This document shows, piece by piece, positions 18,877 to 28,455 of a DNA stretch of 48,438 nucleotides; the first letter of the stretch is position 1; the number at the start of each line of letters is the position of its first letter. A program made the position numbers and the translations under genes. Below the pieces are notes generated by a model. It was not told the DNA's origin. It saw nothing but the letters and a program-made list of their open reading frames with translations, and searched no databases. The stretch covers positions 1-48,438 of the forward strand of contig WHSV01000017.1 of NCBI GenBank assembly GCA_009379915.1, in the 5' to 3' direction. This stretch comes from Actinomycetota bacterium (lineage in GTDB: Bacteria; Actinomycetota; CADDZG01; WHSQ01).

Positions 18877-19230
18877 ATGACGAACGAAGTCTTGAGCGTT
18901 CGGGACGGAGGACCAGGCGCCGCAATCATCGACATCAAGGGTGAGGTGACGGCCCGCAGTGAGGATGCGTTGATGGCTGCGTTCTCCGAGGCCAACGAGA
19001 GCAAGCCGCACGCCATCCTGCTGAACTTCAGCGATCTCGAGTACATGAACTCTTCCGGGATCGGACTGCTCGTCACTTTGCTGGTCAGGGCCAACCGGCA
19101 ACGGCAAGAGCTGTTCGCCTTTGGACTGACCGATCACTACCGGCAGATCTTCGAGCTCACTCGTCTCGACGAGGCGGTGGGAATCCACGACACCGAGGGT
19201 GATGCACTGGCCGCCGCCGGCGCGTCCTAG
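18877..19230 (+). CDS. STAS-domain anti-sigma factor antagonist 2
   Basis: A second 117-residue STAS protein, clearly homologous to its neighbour over the whole length: LNFSDLEYMNSSGIGLLV here and LNFTKATYINSTGIALIV there, then FGLTDHY and FGLMDHY, and ITRL/LTRLDEAVGIHD. The acceptor is S59. The ribosome site GAGAGGAGGA is strong. Two antagonists beside one phosphatase-kinase suggest either two sigma-factor branches or a relay in which one tunes the other. Confidence 0.9.
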   Translation: MTNEVLSVRDGGPGAAIIDIKGEVTARSEDALMAAFSEANESKPHAILLNFSDLEYMNSSGIGLLVTLLVRANRQRQELFAFGLTDHYRQIFELTRLDEAVGIHDTEGDALAAAGAS

Positions 19231-19305
19231 AGAACTTGCCCGCCCCAAGGGCGGGTTCCGAGCTTTTTGCTCGGCGAGGCGCAGCGCAGCTTCGCCGATG
19301 CCTAG
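19231..19305. repeat. REP-like double-hairpin unit, third copy
   Basis: It begins at the STAS2 stop (CTAGAGAACTTGCC). The first hairpin is CCGCCC/GGGCGG, the second CCGAGC/GCTCGG with loop TTTTT, followed by CGAGGCGCAGCG and a tail resembling the 5' block. It is the same element as at 5198-5313, here on the plus strand, and it ends at the ribosome site of the next gene. Confidence 0.75.
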
Positions 19306-19319
19306 AGGAGGTGAGTGCA

Positions 19320-20117
19320 GTGACAACCGACGATGAAACTCGGACCACTCCCGAGGTGGAGGTAGTTGCGGCCGAGGCGACGCCCGAGGTCGTGGAAGAG
19401 ATCAAGAGCGCGCGCGACGCCAACTGGGCCAAGCTCACCGGTGCTCTGACGGTCGGCGAGGTTCCCCCGGAGGCGCGCAACATCAACGTCACGGGCCGGC
19501 GGCAGACGAGCCCGATGCAGGGCTTCGGCAAGATGTGGCAGAAGACCTACAGGGTCTCGCTCGGAACCGAGGTCACTCCGCAGGAGGTCATTTCGGAGTG
19601 GAAGGCAAAGTTTCCGACCTTTTGGCCCGAGGGCAACCGCTTCTACGGACCGCTTACCGGGATCGCGCCGGGCGACGTTGCGCTGCTCAATCTCACGATG
19701 CCGGGCCGTCTGAAGTTGTCGACCGGAGTGCTGGTGCTCTACGCCGATGAAGAGTCGTTCACGTTCATGACGCCGGAAGGGCACATGTTCGCAGCCTTCA
19801 TCACGTTCTCCGCCTACGAGGACAAGAACGGTGGAACCTCCGCCCAGGCCCAGGTCTTGCTGCGAGCCAACGACCCGTTGTTCGAGATCGGCCTGGCCGT
19901 CGGTGGTCACCGCAAGGAAGACAAGTTCTGGGTGCACACCCTCGCGGCGCTTGCCGCGAACTTCGGAGTGACCACCGAGGTCGAAACTCAAGTCGTCTGC
20001 GTGGACAAGAAGCGTCAGTGGCGTAACGCCAGAAACCTTCGCTACAACTCGGCGATTCGCTCGGGCATCTACATGATGACGACGCCCTACAGAGCCATGA
20101 AGCGTTCGGGCCGATAA
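19320..20117 (+). CDS. Conserved-looking protein of unknown function
   Basis: A 265-residue soluble protein from the GTG at 19320, with AGGAGGTGAG just upstream. The first 35 residues are acidic and probably disordered. The rest is a mixed alpha/beta domain rich in Phe and Trp: KMWQKTYRVSLG, WKAKFPTFWPEGNRFYGPLTG, GDVALLNLTMPGRLKLSTGV, FMTPEGHMFAAFITFSAY, and LLRANDPLFEIGLAVGG. The beta-strand pattern and the length recall lipid-binding DUF1990/SRPBCC-like folds, but I do not recognise the family with certainty. The GC-rich hairpin before it may insulate it from the STAS operon. The C terminus is basic (KKRQWRNARNLRYN). Confidence 0.75.
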   Translation: MTTDDETRTTPEVEVVAAEATPEVVEEIKSARDANWAKLTGALTVGEVPPEARNINVTGRRQTSPMQGFGKMWQKTYRVSLGTEVTPQEVISEWKAKFPTFWPEGNRFYGPLTGIAPGDVALLNLTMPGRLKLSTGVLVLYADEESFTFMTPEGHMFAAFITFSAYEDKNGGTSAQAQVLLRANDPLFEIGLAVGGHRKEDKFWVHTLAALAANFGVTTEVETQVVCVDKKRQWRNARNLRYNSAIRSGIYMMTTPYRAMKRSGR

Positions 20118-20153
20118 ACCGCCTAGGGCGCCATTCGATGCCACACTGACGGT

Positions 20154-21581
20154 ATGAACGAGGAGCGCAGCTATGACGCCGTCGTCGTGGGCGCGGGACC
20201 GAACGGGCTGGCCGCGGCGATCGAGCTCGCCCGAAAGGGTAAGTCTGTCGTCGTCTACGAGGCAGCGGGCACTCCGGGCGGAGGTTGCCGATCGGCCGAG
20301 CTGACGCTGCCGGGCTTCGTCCACGACGTCTGCTCGGCGATCCATCCTCTGGCCATGGCGTCACCGTTCTTCAAATCGATTCCTCTCGCGGACCTCGGCG
20401 TGCGGTTCCGCCAGCCGGAATCGCCCTTAGCTCACCCACTCGATGACGGTGACGCGGCGGTGCTGGAACGCTCGGTGACCGAGACCGCGGAAGGCCTTGG
20501 AGGAGACGCGAAGGCTTACACGCGACTGATGGGACCGTTGGCGCGCAACACCGACAAGTTGATAGAGGACATCCTCGGCCCCCTTCGTACCCCCCACCAC
20601 CCCGTTGTGCTTGCTCGCTTTGGGCTCTCGGCGGTTCGCTCCGCCTACGGACTCGCGCGCGCACGCTTCGATGAGCCCAGGGCGCGCGCCCTGTTGGCCG
20701 GGATAGCGGCTCACTCGATGATGTCCTTGCGGCGACCGCCGACGGCGGCTTATGGGCTCATGCTCGGGGTGATAGGTCACGCCTACGGCTGGCCGGCCAT
20801 CGAGGGAGGGGCACAAAAGCTGACGGACGCGCTCGTCACTTGTCTTACAGATCTCGGGGGCCGGATCCTGACCGACCGCCGAATCGAGACTCTGCGCGAG
20901 CTCCCTAGGGCCCGCGCCGTTCTCTTCGACCTCACGCCAAAGCAGGTCGTGGCGATCGCCGGTGACGACCTGCCTGTTCGTTACAGACGTCGCCTCGAGC
21001 GCTACCAGTACGGCCCGGGGGTGTTCAAGATCGATTTCGCCTTGAGCGAACCGATTCCCTGGAAGGCCGATGTCTGCCGGCGAGCGGGCACGGTTCATCT
21101 CGGGGGATCGCTGGAAGAGGTCACCGCGGCCGAGGACGCCGTCTGCCGGGGCCGCCACCCCGACCGCCCGTATGCACTGCTCGCTCAGCAGACCACCTTC
21201 GACGAAACGCGCGCCCCCGACGGAAAACACACCGCGTGGGCCTATTGTCATGTGCCGAGCGGTTCCGCCACGGACATGACCGAGCGAATCGTGGCGCAGA
21301 TCGAACGCTTCGCCCCCGGTTTCCGCGACACCGTCGTCGCTCAGTCCACGATGACGGCCCCCGAGGCCGAGGCGTACAACGCGAACTACGTCGGGGGTGA
21401 CATCTCCGGAGGTGTGCAGCACTTCGGACAGCTCTTTACCCGTCCGACCGTGCGCTTCGACCCCTACTCGACCCCGAACAAAAAGCTGTACTTCTGCTCG
21501 TCGTCGACGCCACCGGGCGGGGGAGTGCACGGAATGTGCGGCCATTACGCCGCCCGCTCGGCCCTGCGCCGGGTTTTCTGA
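20154..21581 (+). CDS. FAD-dependent NAD(P)/FAD oxidoreductase, CrtI/phytoene dehydrogenase family
   Basis: A 475-residue flavoprotein. The dinucleotide motif VVVGAGPNGLAAAIELARKG starts at residue 10, with VVYEAAGTPGGGCRSAE following. The C-terminal FAD contact is in the region SSSTPPGGGVHGMCGHYAA. The family (COG1233) includes carotenoid desaturases/isomerases and many actinobacterial oxidoreductases of unknown substrate. No other carotenoid gene is present, so a carotenoid role is not supported by context. It ends five bases before the convergent GNAT gene. Confidence 0.88.
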   Translation: MNEERSYDAVVVGAGPNGLAAAIELARKGKSVVVYEAAGTPGGGCRSAELTLPGFVHDVCSAIHPLAMASPFFKSIPLADLGVRFRQPESPLAHPLDDGDAAVLERSVTETAEGLGGDAKAYTRLMGPLARNTDKLIEDILGPLRTPHHPVVLARFGLSAVRSAYGLARARFDEPRARALLAGIAAHSMMSLRRPPTAAYGLMLGVIGHAYGWPAIEGGAQKLTDALVTCLTDLGGRILTDRRIETLRELPRARAVLFDLTPKQVVAIAGDDLPVRYRRRLERYQYGPGVFKIDFALSEPIPWKADVCRRAGTVHLGGSLEEVTAAEDAVCRGRHPDRPYALLAQQTTFDETRAPDGKHTAWAYCHVPSGSATDMTERIVAQIERFAPGFRDTVVAQSTMTAPEAEAYNANYVGGDISGGVQHFGQLFTRPTVRFDPYSTPNKKLYFCSSSTPPGGGVHGMCGHYAARSALRRVF

Positions 21582-21585
21582 GCTG

Positions 21586-22134
21586 TCAGATGAGCTCGTC
21601 GGGGAGTAGCGAAAAGAGCGTCAGGTCCACGCGCTCGCCTTTCATTAGGCGCGCGCTCCGCAACAAGCCCTCGCGCTGAAAGCCGCATCTTCGGGCCACA
21701 CCCTCGGATGCCTCGTTCCCGACGTGGGTCAGAAGCTCGAGCCTCATCACCTCGAGGTCGCCGAATGCCCAGCGCGCCATGAGGCGCACCGCTCGTGTGG
21801 CGATTCCACGTCTCCGGGCGTGGGCCGCGACCCAGTAGCCGACCTCCGCCGTGGAATGTGCGGGATGCAGCTTGAGTCCCACCCCGCCCAGGACATCGTC
21901 GTCGGCCGCGTCCACGATCGCCGAATCGGTTCCCACGCCCATCGCCTCCTGGCGCGCATTGGTCTTGAAGAAGAGCTTGGCCTCCCTGCGCGTGTAGGGA
22001 GCGGGGATGCCGGTCCAGCGCGCGATGGCCGGATCTTCGAGCAGATCCACGAGACGGAGGAGATCCGACTGCCGCCACGATCTGATGGCGATGACGCCGT
22101 CCTTCAGGGAGGCGGGGGGCGAGAGAGACGCCAT
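21586..22134 (-). CDS. GNAT N-acetyltransferase (RimJ/RimL type)
   Basis: A 182-residue protein of the Acetyltransf_3 group. It shows IAIRSWRQSDLLRLVDLLEDP at the N terminus, EVGYWVAAHARRRGIATRAV with the acetyl-CoA loop RRRGIA, and the usual LELLTHVGNEASEGVARRCGFQREGLL. RimJ/RimL relatives acetylate N termini of ribosomal proteins, but most members act on unknown small molecules or proteins. It is convergent with the oxidoreductase and divergent from ligA with a 61-bp gap. Confidence 0.88.
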   Translation of the reverse strand: MASLSPPASLKDGVIAIRSWRQSDLLRLVDLLEDPAIARWTGIPAPYTRREAKLFFKTNARQEAMGVGTDSAIVDAADDDVLGGVGLKLHPAHSTAEVGYWVAAHARRRGIATRAVRLMARWAFGDLEVMRLELLTHVGNEASEGVARRCGFQREGLLRSARLMKGERVDLTLFSLLPDELI

Positions 22135-22159
22135 CGCCTCACTCTAGTGGCCCGAGTGA

Positions 22160-24229
<2,070 letters not shown>

Positions 24230-24234
24230 TAAAG

Positions 24235-24262
24235 AAACCGGCCCCCGTGAGGGGGCCGGTTT
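24235..24262. terminator. Strong terminator-like hairpin, probably used from both strands
   Basis: AAACCGGCCCCC, loop GTGA, GGGGGCCGGTTT: a perfect 12-bp stem 5 bases after the ligA stop. The A and T ends of the stem give a T tract in either direction, so it can end ligA and also any minus-strand transcript arriving from 24500. Confidence 0.85.
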
Positions 24263-24500
24263 GGGTGGCTACTCATACGCCCGAACGCACTTCTCTATCG
24301 AGCCCGGTGGACCTGACCGGGGCGCAGGACGCCGGTGAACCGGTTGGGATTCCGCCAGTGGTCCAAACAACTAGCCGATCCCTGGTTACTGCGGGTGCCG
24401 AACCACTAGCCGCCGGCCACCTCACGAGGTCCGTAGGAACTATCACTCACTGTGTCTGGACCACCTCCTTTCTCGTGTACCGCCATACAAGCACAAGGCG
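24263..24500 (-). ncRNA. Candidate structured RNA with a short leader-peptide-like ORF
   Basis: This region of about 240 bp has no long reading frame. Read on the minus strand it holds a near-perfect ribosome site, AAAGGAGGTGGTC (about 24457-24470), then a GTG at 24450 opening a 14-codon ORF ending in TAG (24406-24408). GTGGTCCAGAC pairs with GTTTGGACCAC about 80 bases on, an 11-bp helix with one GU that covers part of the ribosome site. Inside or after it are TGGTT/AACCA, CCGG-TTCA-CCGG, GGCG/CGCC and CCCGGT/ACCGGG stems, and the transcript would end at the hairpin 24235-24262. This looks like a regulated leader or a stand-alone RNA. It is not RNase P, tmRNA, SRP RNA or tRNA as far as I can tell. 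Confidence 0.45.
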
Positions 24501-24613
24501 CGCGCTAGTGGGTCAATTTTCCGGCGGGATTTCGGGGAATTCGTCTGAACGAAACCCCCTCGTGGCGACGGGCCGCTTGTGGCGGCTTGCACTGGATATA
24601 CTGCTCGGAGAAA

Positions 24614-24631
24614 CTTGACCGAGTGGTCAAG
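24614..24631. promoter_or_regulatory. 18-bp perfect palindromic operator before the acyl-CoA dehydrogenase operon
   Basis: CTTGACCGAGTGGTCAAG has 7-bp perfect arms around GAGT. It lies 31 bases before the GTG at 24663 and about 14 bases after TATACT (24595-24600), a plausible -10 box, so a bound repressor would sit on the start of transcription. The form is typical of TetR-family operators controlling fatty-acid or steroid catabolism in Actinomycetota. No TetR gene lies in the window, so the regulator is encoded elsewhere. Confidence 0.7.
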
Positions 24632-24662
24632 TCGGTGAGGGTTCGAGGCGGAGAGGACGGAC

Positions 24663-25751
24663 GTGGGATTCGATCTACAGCCGACCGATGAACAGCAGGC
24701 CCTGAAGCAGACGCTCGCGGAATTCGCCGCCGCCGTCCTGCGGCCCGCCGCCCGTGACGCCGAGGCCGCCGGACGAACCCCCGAAGCCTTGGCCCGCCAG
24801 ATCCAGGAGATCGGAGTCGCCGCGCCCGTCGACGAGGCCTACGGCGGAGGCGGGACGTTCGACGCCGTGACCTACTGCATGGCGGCGGAGGAGCTTGCAT
24901 GGGGCGACCCCGCGATCGCCTATCAGGCGCTCGGCGGAGGACTGGCGGCGGTCGTGATCGGACGGGCCGGCACGGACGAGCAGAAGGCGAGCCACCTTCC
25001 CATCTTCACCGAGCCCGCTCCGGGCAGGTCGTTCGTCGCCGTCGCCGAGAAGGTCGCCGCGGGTGACCTCGAGAGCCTCGATACGACGATCGAAGGAAAC
25101 CTGGTGGCGGGGAGGAAGTACGGAGTGCTCGACGCAGAGGAGGCCCAGGTTGGGATAGTCGTGGGTCGCTCGCAGGACGGGGGCCTCGCCGCGGCGACCG
25201 TGAGGCCCGGCTGCTACGAGATCGTCAAGCCCGAGGACAAGCTGGGGTTGGAGGCGGCGCCGACCTGGGTCGTGGACTTCGACGGCTCGGGCGACGCCCT
25301 TCGGCCGGGCGCGGAGCTGCAACAGGCTCTGCTGCTCGCCAAGCTCATGACCGGTGCGGTCGCCCTCGGTTGTGCGCGCGCGAGCCTCGAGTACGCGGCC
25401 AACTACGCGACCGAGCGCGAGGCGTTCGGGAAGCCGATCGGCGCCTTTCAAGGGATCAGCTTCAAGATCGCCGACATGGCGATCGCCGTCGATGCCGCCC
25501 GCGCGGCTCTCTGGCGCACGGCGTGGCACATCGATCGTGGGACGGCGACGCTCGCCGATGCGGCTGAGGCGAACGGCCAGTGCGTCGCGGCTGCGGTTCT
25601 CTGCGGAGATGACGGCGTGCAGGTGCTCGGGGGACACGGGTTCGTGACGGACCACCCGAGCGAGATGTGGTTCAGGGATGCCGTCACGTTGTCGGTCCTG
25701 GATTCACCGGAGCTCGTGGGCGACGTGATGGTCGCCCGCAGCGTCTTTTAA
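24663..25751 (+). CDS. Acyl-CoA dehydrogenase subunit lacking the usual catalytic glutamate
   Basis: A 362-residue flavin-dependent acyl-CoA dehydrogenase fold: LQPTDEQQALKQTLAEFA, the middle beta domain, then the C-terminal helical domain with ASLEYAANYATEREAFGKPIGAFQGISFKIADM and VQVLGGHGFVTDHPSEMWFRDA. Where active members have YEGT with the catalytic Glu, this chain reads SVLDSPEL. The beta domain is also poor in the usual TEPxxGSD pattern. The next gene encodes a second, complete member, so the pair may form an alpha2beta2 enzyme like the ChsE/FadE heteromers of steroid side-chain oxidation. GTG start with GAGAGGAC upstream. Confidence 0.88.
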   Translation: MGFDLQPTDEQQALKQTLAEFAAAVLRPAARDAEAAGRTPEALARQIQEIGVAAPVDEAYGGGGTFDAVTYCMAAEELAWGDPAIAYQALGGGLAAVVIGRAGTDEQKASHLPIFTEPAPGRSFVAVAEKVAAGDLESLDTTIEGNLVAGRKYGVLDAEEAQVGIVVGRSQDGGLAAATVRPGCYEIVKPEDKLGLEAAPTWVVDFDGSGDALRPGAELQQALLLAKLMTGAVALGCARASLEYAANYATEREAFGKPIGAFQGISFKIADMAIAVDAARAALWRTAWHIDRGTATLADAAEANGQCVAAAVLCGDDGVQVLGGHGFVTDHPSEMWFRDAVTLSVLDSPELVGDVMVARSVF

Positions 25752-25777
25752 AGCCGAGCGTTAGGAGAGGTAAGGAA

Positions 25778-26986
25778 TTGGCCATCGATTTCGAGCTCGA
25801 CGATACGGTCGCGACCGTCCGCGACTTCGTTCATGCGTTCGCCGATCAGACGCTGCGCCCCTTGGCGCGCGAGGCTGATGAAAAGGGCAAGCTCCCCGCC
25901 GGCGTAATCAAGCAACTGGGACAGCTTGCGGGCAACCGGGCGACCATCATGGCGGAAGAGCGCGTTCAAACTAGCGAGGACAAGAAGCCGATCGGTGCGA
26001 TGGTCGGGGTGGTGGGCTCCGAGGAGCTGGCCTGGGGCGACCCCGCCGTGTTGCTGAACATTCCGGGGCCCGGACTCGCAGCGCCCTCGATAACCGCCGC
26101 CGGCACGCCGGAGCAAAAGAAGCGCTTCCTCGCCGACATATTCAACGTCGAATCCGAAGAGCCCCGCTTCGGGGCGCTCGCGGTGACCGAACCGCAGGCC
26201 GGCTCGGATGTCTCGAACGTCCAGACGACCGCAGTGCGAGATGGTGACGAGTGGGTTCTCAACGGAACGAAGGTCTACTGCACGAACGGTGCGCGCGCCG
26301 ACATCGTCGTGGTGAATGCGACGCTGGACAAGAGCCTTGGGCGCGCGGGTCAGAAGTTCTTCGTGATCGAGAAGGGAGCCCCCGGCTTCAAGATCGGGAA
26401 GATCGAGAAGAAGATGGGCATCCGGGCCAGTGAGACCGCCGAGTTCGCACTGGATGACTGCCGCGTGCCCCTCGACAACATCCTGGGCGGAGTCGACGCA
26501 CTCGAGGCCGCGCGCGAGGGCTCGGGCTTCAAAGGAACGATGAAGACGTTCGACTCCTCGCGTCCCTCCGTGGCGGCCATGGCCCTCGGCATCGGGCGAG
26601 CCGCGTACGAGTACGCGCGCGACTGGGCGGCGTCGGAGCTTCCGATGAGCTCCAACTTCACGCGCCGCAACGCGATCACCTCGAAGCTCGGCACCATGAA
26701 GCGCGAGCTCGACTCGGCGCGGGGACTCATCTGGAGGGCGGCTTGGATGGCCGACAACAAGATCCCGAACTCGAAAGAGGCCTCGATGTCGAAAGCGTAC
26801 GCTCCCCAGGCGGCGCTGCGATGTTGTATCGGGGCGATTCAGATCATGGGACCCGAGGGATATAGCAAGGAGCACCTCGTCGAGAAGTGGTTCCGCGACA
26901 TCAAGGTCTACGACATCTTCGAGGGCACGGGTCAGATTCAGAGGGTCATCATCAGCCGGGCGATCCTCGGCCGGCTGGACAAGTAG
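25778..26986 (+). CDS. Acyl-CoA dehydrogenase, catalytically complete subunit
   Basis: A 402-residue acyl-CoA dehydrogenase. FAD/substrate motifs FGALAVTEPQAGSDVSNVQTTA and WVLNGTKVYCTNGARAD are intact. The C terminus has YDIFEGTGQIQR with the catalytic Glu. The C-terminal fold carries IMGPEGYSKEHLVEKWFRDIKV. The TTG at 25778 follows AGGAGAGG and gives MAIDFELDDTVATVRDF; frames further upstream belong to the previous gene's end. A 26-bp gap and shared orientation support an operon and a two-subunit enzyme with the preceding protein. It introduces the alpha,beta double bond in an acyl-CoA of unknown structure. Confidence 0.92.
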   Translation: MAIDFELDDTVATVRDFVHAFADQTLRPLAREADEKGKLPAGVIKQLGQLAGNRATIMAEERVQTSEDKKPIGAMVGVVGSEELAWGDPAVLLNIPGPGLAAPSITAAGTPEQKKRFLADIFNVESEEPRFGALAVTEPQAGSDVSNVQTTAVRDGDEWVLNGTKVYCTNGARADIVVVNATLDKSLGRAGQKFFVIEKGAPGFKIGKIEKKMGIRASETAEFALDDCRVPLDNILGGVDALEAAREGSGFKGTMKTFDSSRPSVAAMALGIGRAAYEYARDWAASELPMSSNFTRRNAITSKLGTMKRELDSARGLIWRAAWMADNKIPNSKEASMSKAYAPQAALRCCIGAIQIMGPEGYSKEHLVEKWFRDIKVYDIFEGTGQIQRVIISRAILGRLDK

Positions 26987-27031
26987 GCATTTAGGATCAG
27001 CGACGTGAGACATCAGGAGGGGACGACCAGG

Positions 27032-27958
27032 ATGGGTTTGCTCGACGGCAAGGTTGCGATCGTTACGGGGGCCGGGCGCGGGATAGGCAGGGAGCATTCA
27101 CTCGCTCTCGCGCAGGAGGGTGCTGTGGTCCTGGTCAACGACCTCGGTGGTTCTGCGGCGGGTGAGGGCAGCGATCAGACCCCGGCGCAGCAGGTGGCAG
27201 ACGAGATCTCGTCCGCCGGCGGCGAGGCCGCGGCGAACTACGACAACGTCGCCGACTTCCAGGGCGCAGAGAACATGGTCAAGCAGGCCGTGGAGACGTT
27301 CGGCAAGCTCGACATCCTCGTCAACAACGCCGGCATCCTTCGAGACCGGATGCTCGTGAACCTCTCGGAGGACGAGTGGGATGCCGTCATCAACGTGCAT
27401 CTCAAGGGCCACTACGCCCCGACTCGTCACGCAGCCGCTTACTGGCGCGCTCAGTCCAAGGAGGGCAATCCGGTGGCGGGCCGCGTCATCAACACCGCCA
27501 GTCCCTCGGGGCTCTTCGGCAACCTGGGACAGGCGAACTACGGCGCGGCGAAGGCCGGCATCGCGGCGTTCACGATGATTGCCGCACAGGAGCTGTCCCG
27601 TTACGGGGTAACCGTCAACTGTTTGGCCCCCAACGCGCGCACCCGCATGACCTCAGACATCTTCGCCGGTCTCCCCGAGCCCGAGGAGGGAGGCTACGAC
27701 CCGTTGAGTCCCGACAACATCTCGCCGATCGTGGTCGCTCTTGCGAGCGACGGGGCGGCCAACATCACCGGTCAGGTGTTCTTCGTGTACGGTCCCGCCA
27801 TCAACGTGCTCAGACCGTGGGACTCGGGAACACTGATCAAGCAGGACTCGAAGTGGGACCCGTCGGAGCTCGCGGAGAGGCTCAAGGAGGAGTTCCCAAA
27901 CGGTAAGGCCCCCGAGGGCATGATGCCCATGGTCTTCAAGGCCGCGGGGCAGGGCTAA
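27032..27958 (+). CDS. SDR-type 3-hydroxyacyl-CoA dehydrogenase (MFE-2/Hsd4A-like)
   Basis: A 308-residue short-chain dehydrogenase. NAD motif TGAGRGIG at residues 12-19, VNDLGG after the second strand (typical of multifunctional-enzyme-type-2 and Hsd4A proteins), NNAGILRDRML, Ser at 157/159 and Y170/K174 (YGAAK). The ATG at 27032 with AGGAGGGG upstream is preferred over an in-frame GTG at 27005. Position between acyl-CoA dehydrogenases and MaoC hydratases implies oxidation of a (3R)-hydroxyacyl-CoA. The TAA is followed directly by the next ATG. Confidence 0.9.
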   Translation: MGLLDGKVAIVTGAGRGIGREHSLALAQEGAVVLVNDLGGSAAGEGSDQTPAQQVADEISSAGGEAAANYDNVADFQGAENMVKQAVETFGKLDILVNNAGILRDRMLVNLSEDEWDAVINVHLKGHYAPTRHAAAYWRAQSKEGNPVAGRVINTASPSGLFGNLGQANYGAAKAGIAAFTMIAAQELSRYGVTVNCLAPNARTRMTSDIFAGLPEPEEGGYDPLSPDNISPIVVALASDGAANITGQVFFVYGPAINVLRPWDSGTLIKQDSKWDPSELAERLKEEFPNGKAPEGMMPMVFKAAGQG

Positions 27959-28405
27959 ATGGGCGAGCGGGAACTGACCTTCGACCTGCCCGTCGAACTC
28001 GGCCACGTTCAAGACTTCGCACGCGCGGTGGGCGAGGACAACCCTGTGTTCTTCGAAGCGGAGGTCGCCGAGCAGCACGGGTTTCCAAACGTCGTTGCAC
28101 CGCCGACGTTCACGACGACCCAGATCTTCCACGTGCCCCGGGACCGACGCGAGAGGGAGCTTGGGGCAAACCTCGACTACGACCGTGTGCTCCACGGCGA
28201 GCAGGAGTTCGTCTATAAGCGACTGCCTGTTGCCGGCGAGACGCTGAGGGGGCGAATGCGCATCGCCAGGGACTTCACGAAAGAGGGGAAACGCGGCGGA
28301 TCGATGCGCTTCGTCACCTACGAATCGGTGTTCACCGACGAAGCGGGCGACGAGGTCTTGACGGCGCACTACACGCTCATCGAGACGGCCAAGGACGTCG
28401 GCTAG
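27959..28405 (+). CDS. MaoC-like N-terminal-type hot-dog dehydratase subunit
   Basis: A 148-residue single hot-dog protein of the MaoC_dehydrat_N (FAS1_DH region) type: LPVELGHVQDFARAVGEDNPVFF, VAPPTFTTTQIF, VLHGEQEFVYKRLPVAGETLRGRMRI. Such subunits lack the full hydratase-2 motif and usually pair with a second hot-dog chain that has it, as HadA with HadB. The next gene (28456) fits that role. The ATG touches the SDR stop, so translation is coupled. Confidence 0.87.
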   Translation: MGERELTFDLPVELGHVQDFARAVGEDNPVFFEAEVAEQHGFPNVVAPPTFTTTQIFHVPRDRRERELGANLDYDRVLHGEQEFVYKRLPVAGETLRGRMRIARDFTKEGKRGGSMRFVTYESVFTDEAGDEVLTAHYTLIETAKDVG

Positions 28406-28455
28406 CGAGAAGAAACAAGCGGGTCGTCGCGACGGCCGCGAAGGGAGAAACGAGT

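Noticed and set aside
24301-24345. GGTCAGGTCC on the minus strand resembles the SRP RNA domain IV region
   Set aside because: The conserved GGAAGGAAGCAGCC-type part does not follow and the length and overall fold differ, so this is not SRP RNA.
24456-24476. Plus strand CTGGACCACCTCCTTTCT resembles the 3' end of 16S rRNA
   Set aside because: The similarity ends at once on both sides; it is better explained as a strong ribosome site on the minus strand.
25748-27097. Open frame of 449 codons opposite the second acyl-CoA dehydrogenase
   Set aside because: Shadow frame; the plus strand gene carries intact flavin and catalytic motifs.
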